8,389 nt of DNA from Deltaproteobacteria bacterium (GTDB lineage Bacteria > Desulfobacterota_B > Binatia > UBA9968). The position numbers and the translations under genes were made by a program. Shown piece after piece: positions 1-6,049 of this stretch (position 1 is its first letter; the number at the start of each line of letters is the position of its first letter). The stretch lies in NCBI GenBank assembly GCA_030620935.1, contig JAUXIP010000071.1, forward strand, positions 1 to 8,389, written 5' to 3'. The notes beneath the pieces are model-generated. The model had not been told where the DNA came from. It did not search any database and saw only the letters and a list, made by a program, of their open reading frames with translations.

Positions 1-225
1 AAACGCGGTCTACCCATCGGGGAGGTAACGAGCGGGACGAAGTCCCCGACCCTCGGACGATCGATCGCCCTAGGTTATGTTGCGGCGGACCAAGCCTTGG
101 TGGGTAATACGGTAGAGGTGGAAATCCGGGGACGGGGGATTGCAGCCCGTATAGTTTCTTTGCCATTTTACCGTCGGTGTTCCGATCAGCAAGCGCATAA
201 GGAGGGATCTGATGGAGTTTCCTGA
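1..225 (+). CDS. gcvT: Aminomethyltransferase (glycine cleavage T protein), 3' end only
   Basis: This is the C-terminal 74 residues of the T protein, which takes the aminomethyl group from lipoylated H protein and makes methylene-tetrahydrofolate and ammonia in the cytoplasm. Reading frame 1 from the first base gives the family's C-terminal signature: [12 protein letters not shown], then IALGYV, then [20 protein letters not shown]. The rest of the gene lies upstream of the window. The frame stays open past the usual PFY-R ending and stops with TGA at 223-225, which adds about 16 residues and overlaps the gcvH start by 14 nt. The gcvH ribosome binding site therefore lies inside gcvT, so the two genes are probably translationally coupled. 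Identification is firm because gcvH, gcvPA and gcvPB follow directly. Confidence 0.93.
   Translation, partial: KRGLPIGEVTSGTKSPTLGRSIALGYVAADQALVGNTVEVEIRGRGIAARIVSLPFYRRCSDQQAHKEGSDGVS
199..205 (+). promoter_or_regulatory. Ribosome binding site of gcvH
   Basis: AAGGAGG lies 6 nt before the ATG at 212. This strong consensus Shine-Dalgarno sequence sits within the last codons of gcvT and fixes the gcvH start. Confidence 0.85.
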
Positions 226-649
226 GGGATTGAAATATTCAAAAGAACACGAATGGGTGCTTGTCGAAGGTGAGATCGCTACCATCGGGATTACCGAATA
301 CGCTCAGGAAGAGCTTGGCGATGTCGTCTACGTGGAGCTTCCCGAGGTAGGGGAAAAAGTCGTCAAGGATGATCCCTTTGGTGCCGTGGAATCGGTCAAG
401 GCGGTATCGGATATCTATGTGCCCGTGAGCGGAGCTGTCGTTGAAGTGAACGATGCCTTGCCGGACAGTCCGGAAACGATCAATGAAGACCCTTATGGGG
501 ATGGGTGGATGGTCAAGGTAGAGATGTCCGATCCCGACGACCTCAAGGATCTTATGAGCGCGGACGAGTATGCCGAATATGTGGAACAGCAAAAAGAGGC
601 GGGCGGGGAAGTGGAGGAGGACGAAGAAGGAGAGGAAGAGGAGGAATAA
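212..649 (+). CDS. gcvH: Glycine cleavage system H protein with long acidic C-terminal tail
   Basis: The H protein carries the aminomethyl intermediate on a lipoyl arm between the P, T and L proteins. The 145-residue product begins with the family's LKYSKEHEW. The lipoyl-attachment motif is [17 protein letters not shown], with Lys63 as the modified residue. The [10 protein letters not shown] motif is at residues 91-100. The usual H protein is about 125-130 residues and ends soon after the helix seen here as SADEYAEYV. This protein instead continues with about 18 residues made almost only of Glu, Asp and Gly. The tail is encoded by a purine-only run that also supplies the ribosome binding sequence for gcvPA. 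Start ATG 212 is supported by a consensus site at 199-205. The function of the tail is unknown. Confidence 0.97.
   Translation: MEFPEGLKYSKEHEWVLVEGEIATIGITEYAQEELGDVVYVELPEVGEKVVKDDPFGAVESVKAVSDIYVPVSGAVVEVNDALPDSPETINEDPYGDGWMVKVEMSDPDDLKDLMSADEYAEYVEQQKEAGGEVEEDEEGEEEEE
639..644 (+). promoter_or_regulatory. Probable ribosome binding site of gcvPA, inside the gcvH acidic-tail codons
   Basis: AGGAGG within the last Glu codons of gcvH lies 13 nt before the GTG at 658. This is somewhat longer than ideal spacing, but no better site is present. Several overlapping GAGG-type sequences in the purine run could serve. Confidence 0.5.
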
Positions 650-657
650 GTTTTTTC

Positions 658-2007
658 GTGCGCTATACCCCCCATTCCCAATCAGATAAAGAACAGATGC
701 TTCAGGCTATCGGCCTGAGTCGGGTCGAAGAAATCTACGGGCACATTTCCCCCTCTCTTAGGGAGCGGTCCAGGATCTCCCTTCCACAAGGCCTGAGCGA
801 GATGATGGTCGAAAAACAAATGGCCTCGCTTGCGGCTAAGAATGCCACGGCGCGGGACTGGCGCTATTTTCTTGGCGGAGGGATTTATCACCATTTCATT
901 CCCAGCACTGTGGATGCCATTATCTCCCGTTCCGAGTTTTCGACCGCCTACACTCCTTACCAGCCGGAAGTCAGCCAAGGGACCCTCCAGGCCACCTATG
1001 AATTTCAAACCCTGATATGTCAGCTTACCGGAATGGAGGTTGCCAACGCCGGTCTCTACGACGGCGCTTCGGCCACCGCGGAAGCGACTCTCATGGCGCG
1101 TCGCATTCAGAAAAAAGGCCGGCGTCGAGTCCTTGTGTCAAAAGCTCTTCATCCGCAGTATCGGTCCGTTGTCGCGACTTATCTCAGAAATTTAGAAGAT
1201 GTCGAGGTGGTCGAGATACCTTTTAATCAAAGAGGGAGCACCGATGAGGATTTTCTTGCCGGTGCGTTGGACGACCGGGCAATATGTTTGGTCGTCGGCT
1301 ATCCTAATTTTTTTGGAGTAGTCGAGGACCTCGGGCCTCTCCGGGCAGCCTGTGCCCGGTCGGAAACACTGCTCATTACGGTCACAACCGAATCTCTATC
1401 CTTGGCCCTTTTGAAGCCACCCGGGGCTTGGGAGGCGGACATCGCGGTCGGTGAAGGACAAAGCTTGGGGATCCCCATGGCGCTCGGCGGGCCGGGTTTC
1501 GGTTTTTTTGCGTGTAAAAAGACCTATGTCCGTAGTATGCCGGGGAGATTGGTTGGAGAGACTGTTGATGGTCAAGGGCGTCGAGGGTTTGTGTTGACCC
1601 TCTCTACCCGCGAGCAGCATATCCGGCGAGAAAAGGCGACATCCAACATTTGCACGAGCCAAAGCCTCTGCACCCTAGCGGCGGCTGTGTTTATGGCGAC
1701 ACTGGGCAAGACCGGCATACGCCGCCTCGCCGAGATTAATGTAGCGCGGGCGCACGAGGCCCGAGACCATCTCATCCAAGAGGCGGGGCTGACCCCTGTT
1801 TTTGACGGTCCTTTTTTTAATGAGTTTGTTCTTGGGGTGAAAGACTTGAACCAGCACCTCTCTCGCTTTACCGCCAAGAAGATCGTGCCGGGGATTCCAT
1901 TGGGACGATGGTATCCGGAGCTTCAAGACAGCCTGCTTATCTGTGTGACCGAAATGAACGACAGAGAGGAGATCGGACACCTTGTCAGAGCGTTCTGCAG
2001 AGATTGA
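658..2007 (+). CDS. gcvPA: Glycine dehydrogenase (decarboxylating) subunit 1
   Basis: This is the N-terminal-half subunit of the split P protein. With GcvPB it forms the PLP-dependent decarboxylase that loads the aminomethyl group of glycine onto GcvH. I chose the GTG at 658 because the protein then begins (M)RYTPHSQSDKEQMLQAIG, the conserved family N-terminus. Upstream in the same frame is only a shadow of gcvH. The product is 449 residues, typical for the family. The conserved TPYQPEVSQGTLQ block is at residues 99-111, followed by MEVANAGLYDGASATAEA. The PLP lysine is in the partner subunit, as expected. The gene starts 8 nt after the gcvH stop, and its last 26 nt overlap gcvPB. It is intact, with no frameshift seen. 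Confidence 0.96.
   Translation: MRYTPHSQSDKEQMLQAIGLSRVEEIYGHISPSLRERSRISLPQGLSEMMVEKQMASLAAKNATARDWRYFLGGGIYHHFIPSTVDAIISRSEFSTAYTPYQPEVSQGTLQATYEFQTLICQLTGMEVANAGLYDGASATAEATLMARRIQKKGRRRVLVSKALHPQYRSVVATYLRNLEDVEVVEIPFNQRGSTDEDFLAGALDDRAICLVVGYPNFFGVVEDLGPLRAACARSETLLITVTTESLSLALLKPPGAWEADIAVGEGQSLGIPMALGGPGFGFFACKKTYVRSMPGRLVGETVDGQGRRGFVLTLSTREQHIRREKATSNICTSQSLCTLAAAVFMATLGKTGIRRLAEINVARAHEARDHLIQEAGLTPVFDGPFFNEFVLGVKDLNQHLSRFTAKKIVPGIPLGRWYPELQDSLLICVTEMNDREEIGHLVRAFCRD
1967..1971 (+). promoter_or_regulatory. Ribosome binding site supporting the TTG start of gcvPB
   Basis: AGGAG lies 10 nt before the TTG at 1982, inside the 3' end of gcvPA. No ATG or GTG lies in frame between here and the conserved LIFEK segment, so this site favours TTG as the start. 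Confidence 0.5.
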
Positions 2008-3457
2008 CTGCCCTCACTCCGTTTCTTCTCTGATCTTTGAGAAAGGCTCACCGGGGAGGAGCGGGTTTTTCTGGCCCGAAGATAAAGAGCCTTGCACAGA
2101 CCAGATTCCTCCTGAGTTGGTAAGAGGGGACATCCCTGGGTTCCCTGAAGTAGGGGAGCTTGAGGTTTTGCGTCATTTCACCCGCCTTTCGCATCTGAAC
2201 TACTCGATCGAGGGGCAGTTCTATCCCCTGGGCTCCTGCACCATGAAGTACAACCCTAAGATTAATGAAGTGGTGGCGCGTATGGCTGGATTTTCTCTTC
2301 TGCACCCGCTGTCCCCTCCGGAACTGATCCAGGGAGCCTTGGGACTTCTCTGGGAGCTTGAGAGGCAGCTGGCAGAGATCAGCGGCATGGATGAGGTTAC
2401 GCTCCAGCCGGCCGCCGGGGCGCAGGGAGAGATGACGGGATTGATGATGATCCGTGCTTACCTTGCCGGGAAGGGGAATCCGCGCAAGAAAATTATTGTT
2501 CCCGACACGGCCCACGGCACCAACCCGGCCAGCTCAACCCTTTGCGGTTACGAAGTCGTTCAGATCTCGTCCAACCATCGGGGGATTATTAAGACAGCGA
2601 CGGTGGAGGAAGTTATGGACGAAGAGGTAGCGGCCCTGATGATCACCAACCCGAACACCCTAGGTATCTTTGAGCGAGACATTGAGGCGATATGCGACGT
2701 TGTTCATAAAAAGGGCGGATTGGTCTATTTGGACGGCGCCAATCTCAATGCGCTCATGGGCATAGCCAAGCCGGGGAAGATGGGAGTTGACGTATTACAC
2801 ATAAACCTCCACAAGACCTTTTCTACCCCTCATGGGGGTGGTGGGCCCGGCGCAGGTCCGGTGGGAGTTAAGAGGCTGCTCCGGGACTATCTTCCCATCC
2901 CCAGGATTGTAAAAAAGGATGGACATTGGGATGTTCAAGAGAATTTTCCCAGCTCAGTAGGTCGAGTCCGTTCCTTCTTTGGCAATTTCGGTATCTTGGT
3001 GAGGGCCTTTGCCTATATCATCGCTTTGGGCGCTGATGGGCTGGAGGAAACCAGCCGCATGGCGCTTCTCAACGCCAACTATTTGAGAAAGAAGCTCGAG
3101 AACACTTTTCACCTTCCCTACACGGAGCCTTGCATGCATGAATGCGTTTTTACCGATCGATTCCAGCAGAAACATGGAGTCTATACTTTGGATATTGCCA
3201 AGCGTTTATTGGACTATGGCTTTCATCCGCCCACCATCTATTTTCCGCTGGTCGTTGCCGGGGCGCTGATGATTGAGCCGACGGAGAGTGAAAGCCGGGA
3301 AACTCTCGATGCATTTGCTGATGCCATGATTTCCATCGCCCGCGAAGCCAAGGAGAATCCGTCTTTGGTCAAGAGCGCCCCTCACTCTAGCCCGGTGGGG
3401 CGATTAGATGAGACCAGGGCAGCTAGAAAGCCTGTCCTGAGGTGGGAACCCCTCTAG
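1982..3457 (+). CDS. gcvPB: Glycine dehydrogenase (decarboxylating) subunit 2
   Basis: This is the C-terminal-half subunit of the split P protein and carries the PLP cofactor. The family's N-terminal LIFEKGSPGRSG is present. The YPLGSCTMKYNPK block starts at residue 81 and DTAHGTNPAS lies in the middle. The PLP-binding lysine is Lys278 in HINLHKTFSTPHGGGGPG. At 491 residues it has about the usual length. The start is taken as TTG 1982: a ribosome binding sequence lies 10 nt upstream, and no ATG or GTG occurs before LIFEK, which itself begins at a possible CTG near 2030. The exact start is therefore less sure than the identity. The 26-nt overlap with gcvPA fits production of two subunits in equal amounts. 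This is the last gene of the operon. Confidence 0.95.
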   Translation: MSERSAEIDCPHSVSSLIFEKGSPGRSGFFWPEDKEPCTDQIPPELVRGDIPGFPEVGELEVLRHFTRLSHLNYSIEGQFYPLGSCTMKYNPKINEVVARMAGFSLLHPLSPPELIQGALGLLWELERQLAEISGMDEVTLQPAAGAQGEMTGLMMIRAYLAGKGNPRKKIIVPDTAHGTNPASSTLCGYEVVQISSNHRGIIKTATVEEVMDEEVAALMITNPNTLGIFERDIEAICDVVHKKGGLVYLDGANLNALMGIAKPGKMGVDVLHINLHKTFSTPHGGGGPGAGPVGVKRLLRDYLPIPRIVKKDGHWDVQENFPSSVGRVRSFFGNFGILVRAFAYIIALGADGLEETSRMALLNANYLRKKLENTFHLPYTEPCMHECVFTDRFQQKHGVYTLDIAKRLLDYGFHPPTIYFPLVVAGALMIEPTESESRETLDAFADAMISIAREAKENPSLVKSAPHSSPVGRLDETRAARKPVLRWEPL

Positions 3458-3459
3458 CC

Positions 3460-3608
3460 GGCCGCTGAAAAAGCCTCATCTGCATCGTTGCGCTCAATCG
3501 CCTCGCTCCGACGTACTGGTAAAGTACGCCTCCGTTCGTCGATTTTTCGCGCGCCGTTCGGCTGAGCTCACGGTCGAAGCCTCGCATCTGAGATCTTTTT
3601 GAGCGGCC
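3460..3608. repeat. 149-bp imperfect palindromic intergenic repeat element
   Basis: The ends are GGCCGCTGAAAAAG (3460-3473) and CTTTTTGAGCGGCC (3595-3608), inverted copies that match at 13 of 14 positions. The centre holds a second inverted repeat, CGTACT (3512-3517) and AGTACG (3523-3528), around a 5-nt loop. There is no open frame of note inside. The layout, with inverted ends closing on a GTACT...AGTAC hairpin 3 bp after gcvPB, resembles dispersed non-autonomous palindromic repeats that I recall from Nitrospirota and Geobacter-type genomes. The family assignment is from memory. Only one copy lies in this window, so dispersal cannot be shown here. In RNA the arms could fold into a large stem-loop that protects or ends the gcv transcript. 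Confidence 0.7.
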
Positions 3609-3637
3609 TCTGAACAGAGTTTCTCAGCCTTTTTTTT
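3606..3637 (+). terminator. Possible terminator of the gcv operon
   Basis: A short inverted repeat CTCT-GAAC-AGAG (3608-3619) is followed after 10 nt by eight T residues (3630-3637). Alternatively CTGA (3610-3613) can pair with TCAG (3623-3626), which lies closer to the T run. The stems are weak. The large palindrome just upstream could contribute. A terminator is expected here after gcvPB. Confidence 0.35.
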
Positions 3638-3648
3638 GGGAGTAATGG

Positions 3649-3671
3649 CACAAACCCGGTATGGGTTAGTG
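3649..3671. other. Hairpin 3' of the single-receiver gene
   Basis: CACAAACCC (3649-3657) pairs with GGGTTAGTG (3663-3671), giving eight base pairs with one mismatch around a 5-nt loop. It lies 16 bp beyond the stop codon of the - strand receiver gene. No T run follows on either strand, so it is not a standard intrinsic terminator, but it could mark or stabilise the 3' end of that transcript. Confidence 0.35.
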
Positions 3672-3687
3672 GACGTCTGCCGGCGAC

Positions 3688-4065
3688 TTAGGTGAGAAGC
3701 TTTTCGATCTCTTCTTTCAATTCCTGACGGGATATGGGTTTAGCGAGGTAAGCGTCACAGCCGCTTTCTAAACACTTCTCCCGGTCTCCGGGCATAGCCT
3801 TGGCGGTTACTGCCAGAATAGGGATGGGACGCGTTTGGGGGTCCGCTTTGAGCCTCTGAGCAGCCTCGAAGCCATTCATCAGAGGCAAGGAGATATCCAT
3901 AAGGATGACATGCGGATTTTCATCGCGAGCCTTATTGAGAGCATCTACGCCGTCGGTCGCGACCAACACGTTCAGGTACCCGATTTGCTTCAATTGCATC
4001 TGAAGCAGCTCCACAGTGTCCCCATGATCTTCAACTACTAAGACTTTAGTGTCCGCCAGACTCAT
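3688..4065 (-). CDS. Single-domain response regulator (CheY/DivK-like receiver)
   Basis: This 125-residue cytoplasmic protein is a complete receiver domain with no output domain. The acidic pocket is Glu12-Asp13 in VLVVEDH and the phosphoacceptor is Asp57 in VILMDISLP. The switch threonine is Thr87 in ILAVTAK, and the conserved lysine is Lys109 in YLAKP. All key residues are present, so it should accept phosphate from a histidine kinase, but no kinase is encoded in the window and its pathway is unknown. Over about 119 aligned residues it is roughly two-thirds identical, by eye, to the second receiver of the neighbouring tandem gene. It is therefore a recent paralogue. The ATG at 4065 is preceded by only a weak ribosome binding sequence. 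A promoter candidate lies at 4095-4122. Confidence 0.93.
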   Translation of the reverse strand: MSLADTKVLVVEDHGDTVELLQMQLKQIGYLNVLVATDGVDALNKARDENPHVILMDISLPLMNGFEAAQRLKADPQTRPIPILAVTAKAMPGDREKCLESGCDAYLAKPISRQELKEEIEKLLT

Positions 4066-4094
4066 AATATCTCGTCTATTGGCCTATTAGGGCT

Positions 4095-4122
4095 ACTTTA
4101 GTTAAAAGGGAAATAAAATCAA
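4095..4122 (-). promoter_or_regulatory. Candidate promoter of the single-receiver gene
   Basis: On the - strand, TTGATT (4117-4122) and TAAAGT (4095-4100) are 16 nt apart in an AT-rich gap, about 30 nt before the ATG. TAAAGT is only a partial -10 match. The identical pair of hexamers at the same spacing occurs before the paralogous gene (4999-5026), which raises its credibility. Confidence 0.45.
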
Positions 4123-4203
4123 GTAATAATTTCCTAAATCATGCGATAGAGAGTAAATTCGCATAGTGGGGAACGAGGACGAGCCGAAAATGAACACTCC
4201 AAA

Positions 4204-4959
4204 TCAGTGGCTTCTCCTCACTAAATCGGCCCGAGTGAGCACTTTCGTTATTTCCGTTTTCAGTTGCTCTATCACGAACGGTTTAGGCAAGTAACCGTCA
4301 CAGCCGCTCTCTAAACAGACGGCTCGGTCTCCCGGCGTCACCTTGGCGGTGACCGCCAGAATCGGGATAGGTCGAGTCTGAGGGTCGCCTTTGAGCTTGC
4401 GCGTAACTTCACAGCCGTCCATGATCGGCAGCATAATGTCCATTAAAATGAGATCCGGTCTCTGCTCTCGGACCTTGTCCAAGGCCTCCAAGCCATTTGT
4501 CGCGATCAAAACATCTGCATTCCCTGCCTGCTCTAGTTGCATCTGGAGCAGCTCTGCCGTGTCTTCGTGGTCTTCGACCACTAAGACTTTTTTATTTCCC
4601 AGGAGCATCAAGAGCCGCTTTTTGAGCAGTTTATCAACTTCCATCCTCAGTTCCTCAAGGGAAAATGGTTTAGCCAAGTAGCCGTCGCAACCTTTCTCCA
4701 ACCACAAGTCCCGGTCTCCAGGCACGGCCTTCGGCGCGATCGCCAAAATGGGAACGGCTTTAGTCTGAACGTCCGCTTTAAACCTGCGGATTGTCTCCAG
4801 GCCACCCATTGTCTCCCGGAGCACCTCTACAAGGATGAGATCGGGTCTTTGCTCTCGTGCCCTGTCGATGTCGTCCGGGTTGTTGGTTACAACGTGTATC
4901 TGGAGCATGTCCAAAGTGGACTGGTAACCTTCCAAAACTTCATTGGATTTCGAGGACAT
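4204..4959 (-). CDS. Tandem-receiver response regulator with degenerate first domain
   Basis: This 251-residue protein consists of two receiver domains and no output domain. The second (about residues 122-245) is complete: Glu128-Asp129, phosphoacceptor Asp173 in LILMDIMLP, Thr203 in AVTAK, and Lys225 in LPKPF. The first (about 1-110) is clearly homologous (EQRPDLIL, PGDR and GCDGYLAKPF are shared) but degenerate. Glu45 replaces the phosphoacceptor Asp, Ala75 replaces the switch Thr, and the acidic pair is missing; Lys97 remains. It is thus probably a pseudo-receiver that cannot be phosphorylated in the normal way. The ATG at 4959 removes the first beta strand, whose coding sequence can still be read in frame upstream. 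An AGGAAG sequence (4974-4979) lies 14 nt before the ATG, which is poor spacing. Partner and output are unknown. Confidence 0.9.
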   Translation of the reverse strand: MSSKSNEVLEGYQSTLDMLQIHVVTNNPDDIDRAREQRPDLILVEVLRETMGGLETIRRFKADVQTKAVPILAIAPKAVPGDRDLWLEKGCDGYLAKPFSLEELRMEVDKLLKKRLLMLLGNKKVLVVEDHEDTAELLQMQLEQAGNADVLIATNGLEALDKVREQRPDLILMDIMLPIMDGCEVTRKLKGDPQTRPIPILAVTAKVTPGDRAVCLESGCDGYLPKPFVIEQLKTEITKVLTRADLVRRSH

Positions 4960-4998
4960 AGTTGTTATGAAGACTTCCTGACTTTTATCCTGGGATAG

Positions 4999-5026
4999 AC
5001 TTTATCCAAACGATAAGCAAAATCAA
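4999..5026 (-). promoter_or_regulatory. Candidate promoter of the tandem-receiver gene
   Basis: On the - strand, TTGATT (5021-5026) and TAAAGT (4999-5004) are 16 nt apart. The hexamers and spacing are identical to those before the paralogous single-receiver gene. Transcription would start about 33 nt before the ATG at 4959. Confidence 0.45.
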
Positions 5027-5079
5027 ATAGAAATTTTGTAAATAGAAAGATAGGATAAATAGTACCAAATCGTTACAAT

Positions 5080-5113
5080 AAAGTTCCCCATGCCAAGTTG
5101 GGCGAGGAACTTT
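5080..5113. terminator. Inverted repeat, possible terminator between the TonB-like and receiver genes
   Basis: AAAGTTCC (5080-5087) and GGAACTTT (5106-5113) form a perfect 8-bp stem around an 18-nt loop. Read on the - strand, downstream of the TonB-like gene, the stem ends in GGAACTTTATT, a short and interrupted T tract. On the + strand it ends in TTTT. It could end transcription from 5239-6003 before the next gene. The long loop and short T tract make it a moderate candidate. Confidence 0.4.
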
Positions 5114-5238
5114 TCCGTTGGGATCTGTCTTTTCCTTTTCACGATGGCCCAAGGGCCTCCATTGAAGTCGGGACGTATTGCTAAGACGACAGTTGAGAGT
5201 GCACAGCTCTTTCAACACACAGTTCACATAGTTGGGTT

Positions 5239-6003
5239 TTACGGAACGAAACCGTATTTCAAACGGTTATCATCATATTCGAAGCTGGCAATAATTTCCA
5301 GACGATCTCTTCCGATCCATGGAGGAATGGGATGAAACGGAGAGGCGCTCTCCACGGCGCGCATGGCCTCTTTATCTAATACGGAAAATCCGGAAGAACG
5401 GAGGAGGCGTAACCTTTCCAAGGCGCCGTTCTCTGAGATCGTGAATTTAAGGAGGAGTTTTCCCTGGAGCCCATGCGTCAATGCCAGCTCAGGGTACTCC
5501 CAGACTAATTCGATATCCCGCTTGATGCTGGTGAAGTAAGAAATATACTGCGGCTCGCGGGTGTCTAGTCGGATCGGCCGTTCCCGGGCGCTCGCCTCTG
5601 CTTTTAAAGAAGACCAAGCTACGGGGGGCAAGAGATCTTCTAGAGTGGGCAGTGGACGATCTGCTACGATACTTTTTTTGGCTAGTAATTTCTTATCGTA
5701 TTCACGCCCCTCGTTTGTGTCTACTCTCTCTGATGGCTCCAAAGACTCTTGTTTGCTTTGACCGGATAGAACTGTCGATTTTTTTGCCACTTGAGCGGGT
5801 GTGTTAGTCGGACGATGGCTGGGTTTTTCGGTTTTCAGGGGAAGGGGCGATTTTTCTTCCGGAGGTAGCGGAAGAAAGGTTATCGGGATCTGTTTCGCAG
5901 CTCTCTGATTTGGACCCGGGTTGGGCCAAAGAAGTAAGAGAAGAGAGTGAAAAACCACAGAAAGCAGCAAGAAGGGCACTAACGAGGGCCGCGCGCAAAG
6001 CAT
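5239..6003 (-). CDS. TonB-family energy transducer protein
   Basis: TonB-type proteins sit in the inner membrane, span the periplasm and pass proton-motive energy from an ExbB/ExbD-type motor to outer-membrane receptors. This 254-residue protein has an uncleaved N-terminal membrane segment (about residues 8-26). It keeps the Ser15-x3-His19 pair that matches the essential Ser16/His20 of E. coli TonB. A charged, proline-containing periplasmic linker (27-150) follows, then a TonB C-terminal domain (about 152-243) with YISYFTSIKRDIELVWEYP, GLQGKLLLKFTISENG and the SGFSVLDKEAMRAV helix. No exbB, exbD or receptor gene is in the window, so its substrate is unknown. TolA is an alternative but fits less well. 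The ATG at 6003 has no ribosome binding sequence, and a promoter -10 element ends 6 nt upstream, so the mRNA may be leaderless. Confidence 0.88.
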   Translation of the reverse strand: MLCARPSLVPFLLLSVVFHSLLLLLWPNPGPNQRAAKQIPITFLPLPPEEKSPLPLKTEKPSHRPTNTPAQVAKKSTVLSGQSKQESLEPSERVDTNEGREYDKKLLAKKSIVADRPLPTLEDLLPPVAWSSLKAEASARERPIRLDTREPQYISYFTSIKRDIELVWEYPELALTHGLQGKLLLKFTISENGALERLRLLRSSGFSVLDKEAMRAVESASPFHPIPPWIGRDRLEIIASFEYDDNRLKYGFVP

Positions 6004-6009
6004 AAGGCT

Positions 6010-6039
6010 ATTTTAACTCACTGTTGAGTCGATCGGCAA
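6010..6039 (-). promoter_or_regulatory. Candidate promoter of the TonB-like gene (leaderless)
   Basis: On the - strand, TTGCCG (6034-6039) and TAAAAT (6010-6015, 5 of 6 to consensus) are 18 nt apart. The -10 element ends 6 nt before the ATG at 6003, so the predicted first transcribed base is the A of the start codon. Confidence 0.5.
6016..6029. promoter_or_regulatory. Candidate operator: inverted repeat in the TonB-like gene promoter
   Basis: ACTCA (6016-6020) and TGAGT (6025-6029) flank a 4-bp centre. The repeat fills the spacer between the -35 and -10 elements of the TonB-side promoter, a typical position for repressor binding. The arms are only 5 bp and no known operator family is recognised. 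Confidence 0.3.
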
Positions 6040-6049
6040 GAGAAATCGG

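Larger units (their letters stand above)
4960..5238. other. Intergenic region between the tandem-receiver gene and the TonB-like gene
   Basis: I see no convincing gene in these 279 bp. The receiver-gene side (4960-5080) is AT-rich and holds a promoter candidate and an in-frame remnant of receiver coding sequence. A strong inverted repeat lies at 5080-5113. The palindrome GGCCCAAGGGCC lies at 5146-5157, too tight to form more than a 4-bp stem. Open frames on both strands lack ribosome binding sites and recognisable protein character. Confidence 0.6.

Noticed and set aside
239..592. 117-residue - strand open frame opposite gcvH
   Set aside because: It is a mirror frame of a firmly identified gene and has no motif of its own.
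505..657. In-frame upstream extension of gcvPA from an ATG at 505
   Set aside because: The extra 51 residues are an arginine/glycine-rich out-of-frame shadow of gcvH. Family homology begins exactly at the GTG 658.
2048..2515. 155-residue - strand open frame opposite gcvPB
   Set aside because: It is an antisense shadow of well-conserved gcvPB codons, with no independent protein features.
3460..3608. CRISPR or attachment-site interpretation of the repeat
   Set aside because: There are no direct repeats with spacers, no neighbouring cas, integrase or tRNA gene, and only one palindromic unit.
5146..5157. GGCCCAAGGGCC palindrome as a terminator
   Set aside because: The 2-nt centre allows only a 4-bp stem and no T run follows on either strand.
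4985..5227. 80-residue - strand open frame starting 11 nt after the TonB-like stop (GTG)
   Set aside because: It has no ribosome binding site and no recognisable domain. The hydrophobic end simply reflects AT-rich promoter DNA. A small gene cannot be fully excluded.
5090..5335. 81-residue + strand open frame after the hairpin
   Set aside because: It has no ribosome binding site, its ATG lies in the loop of the inverted repeat, and its second half is antisense to the TonB C-terminal domain.
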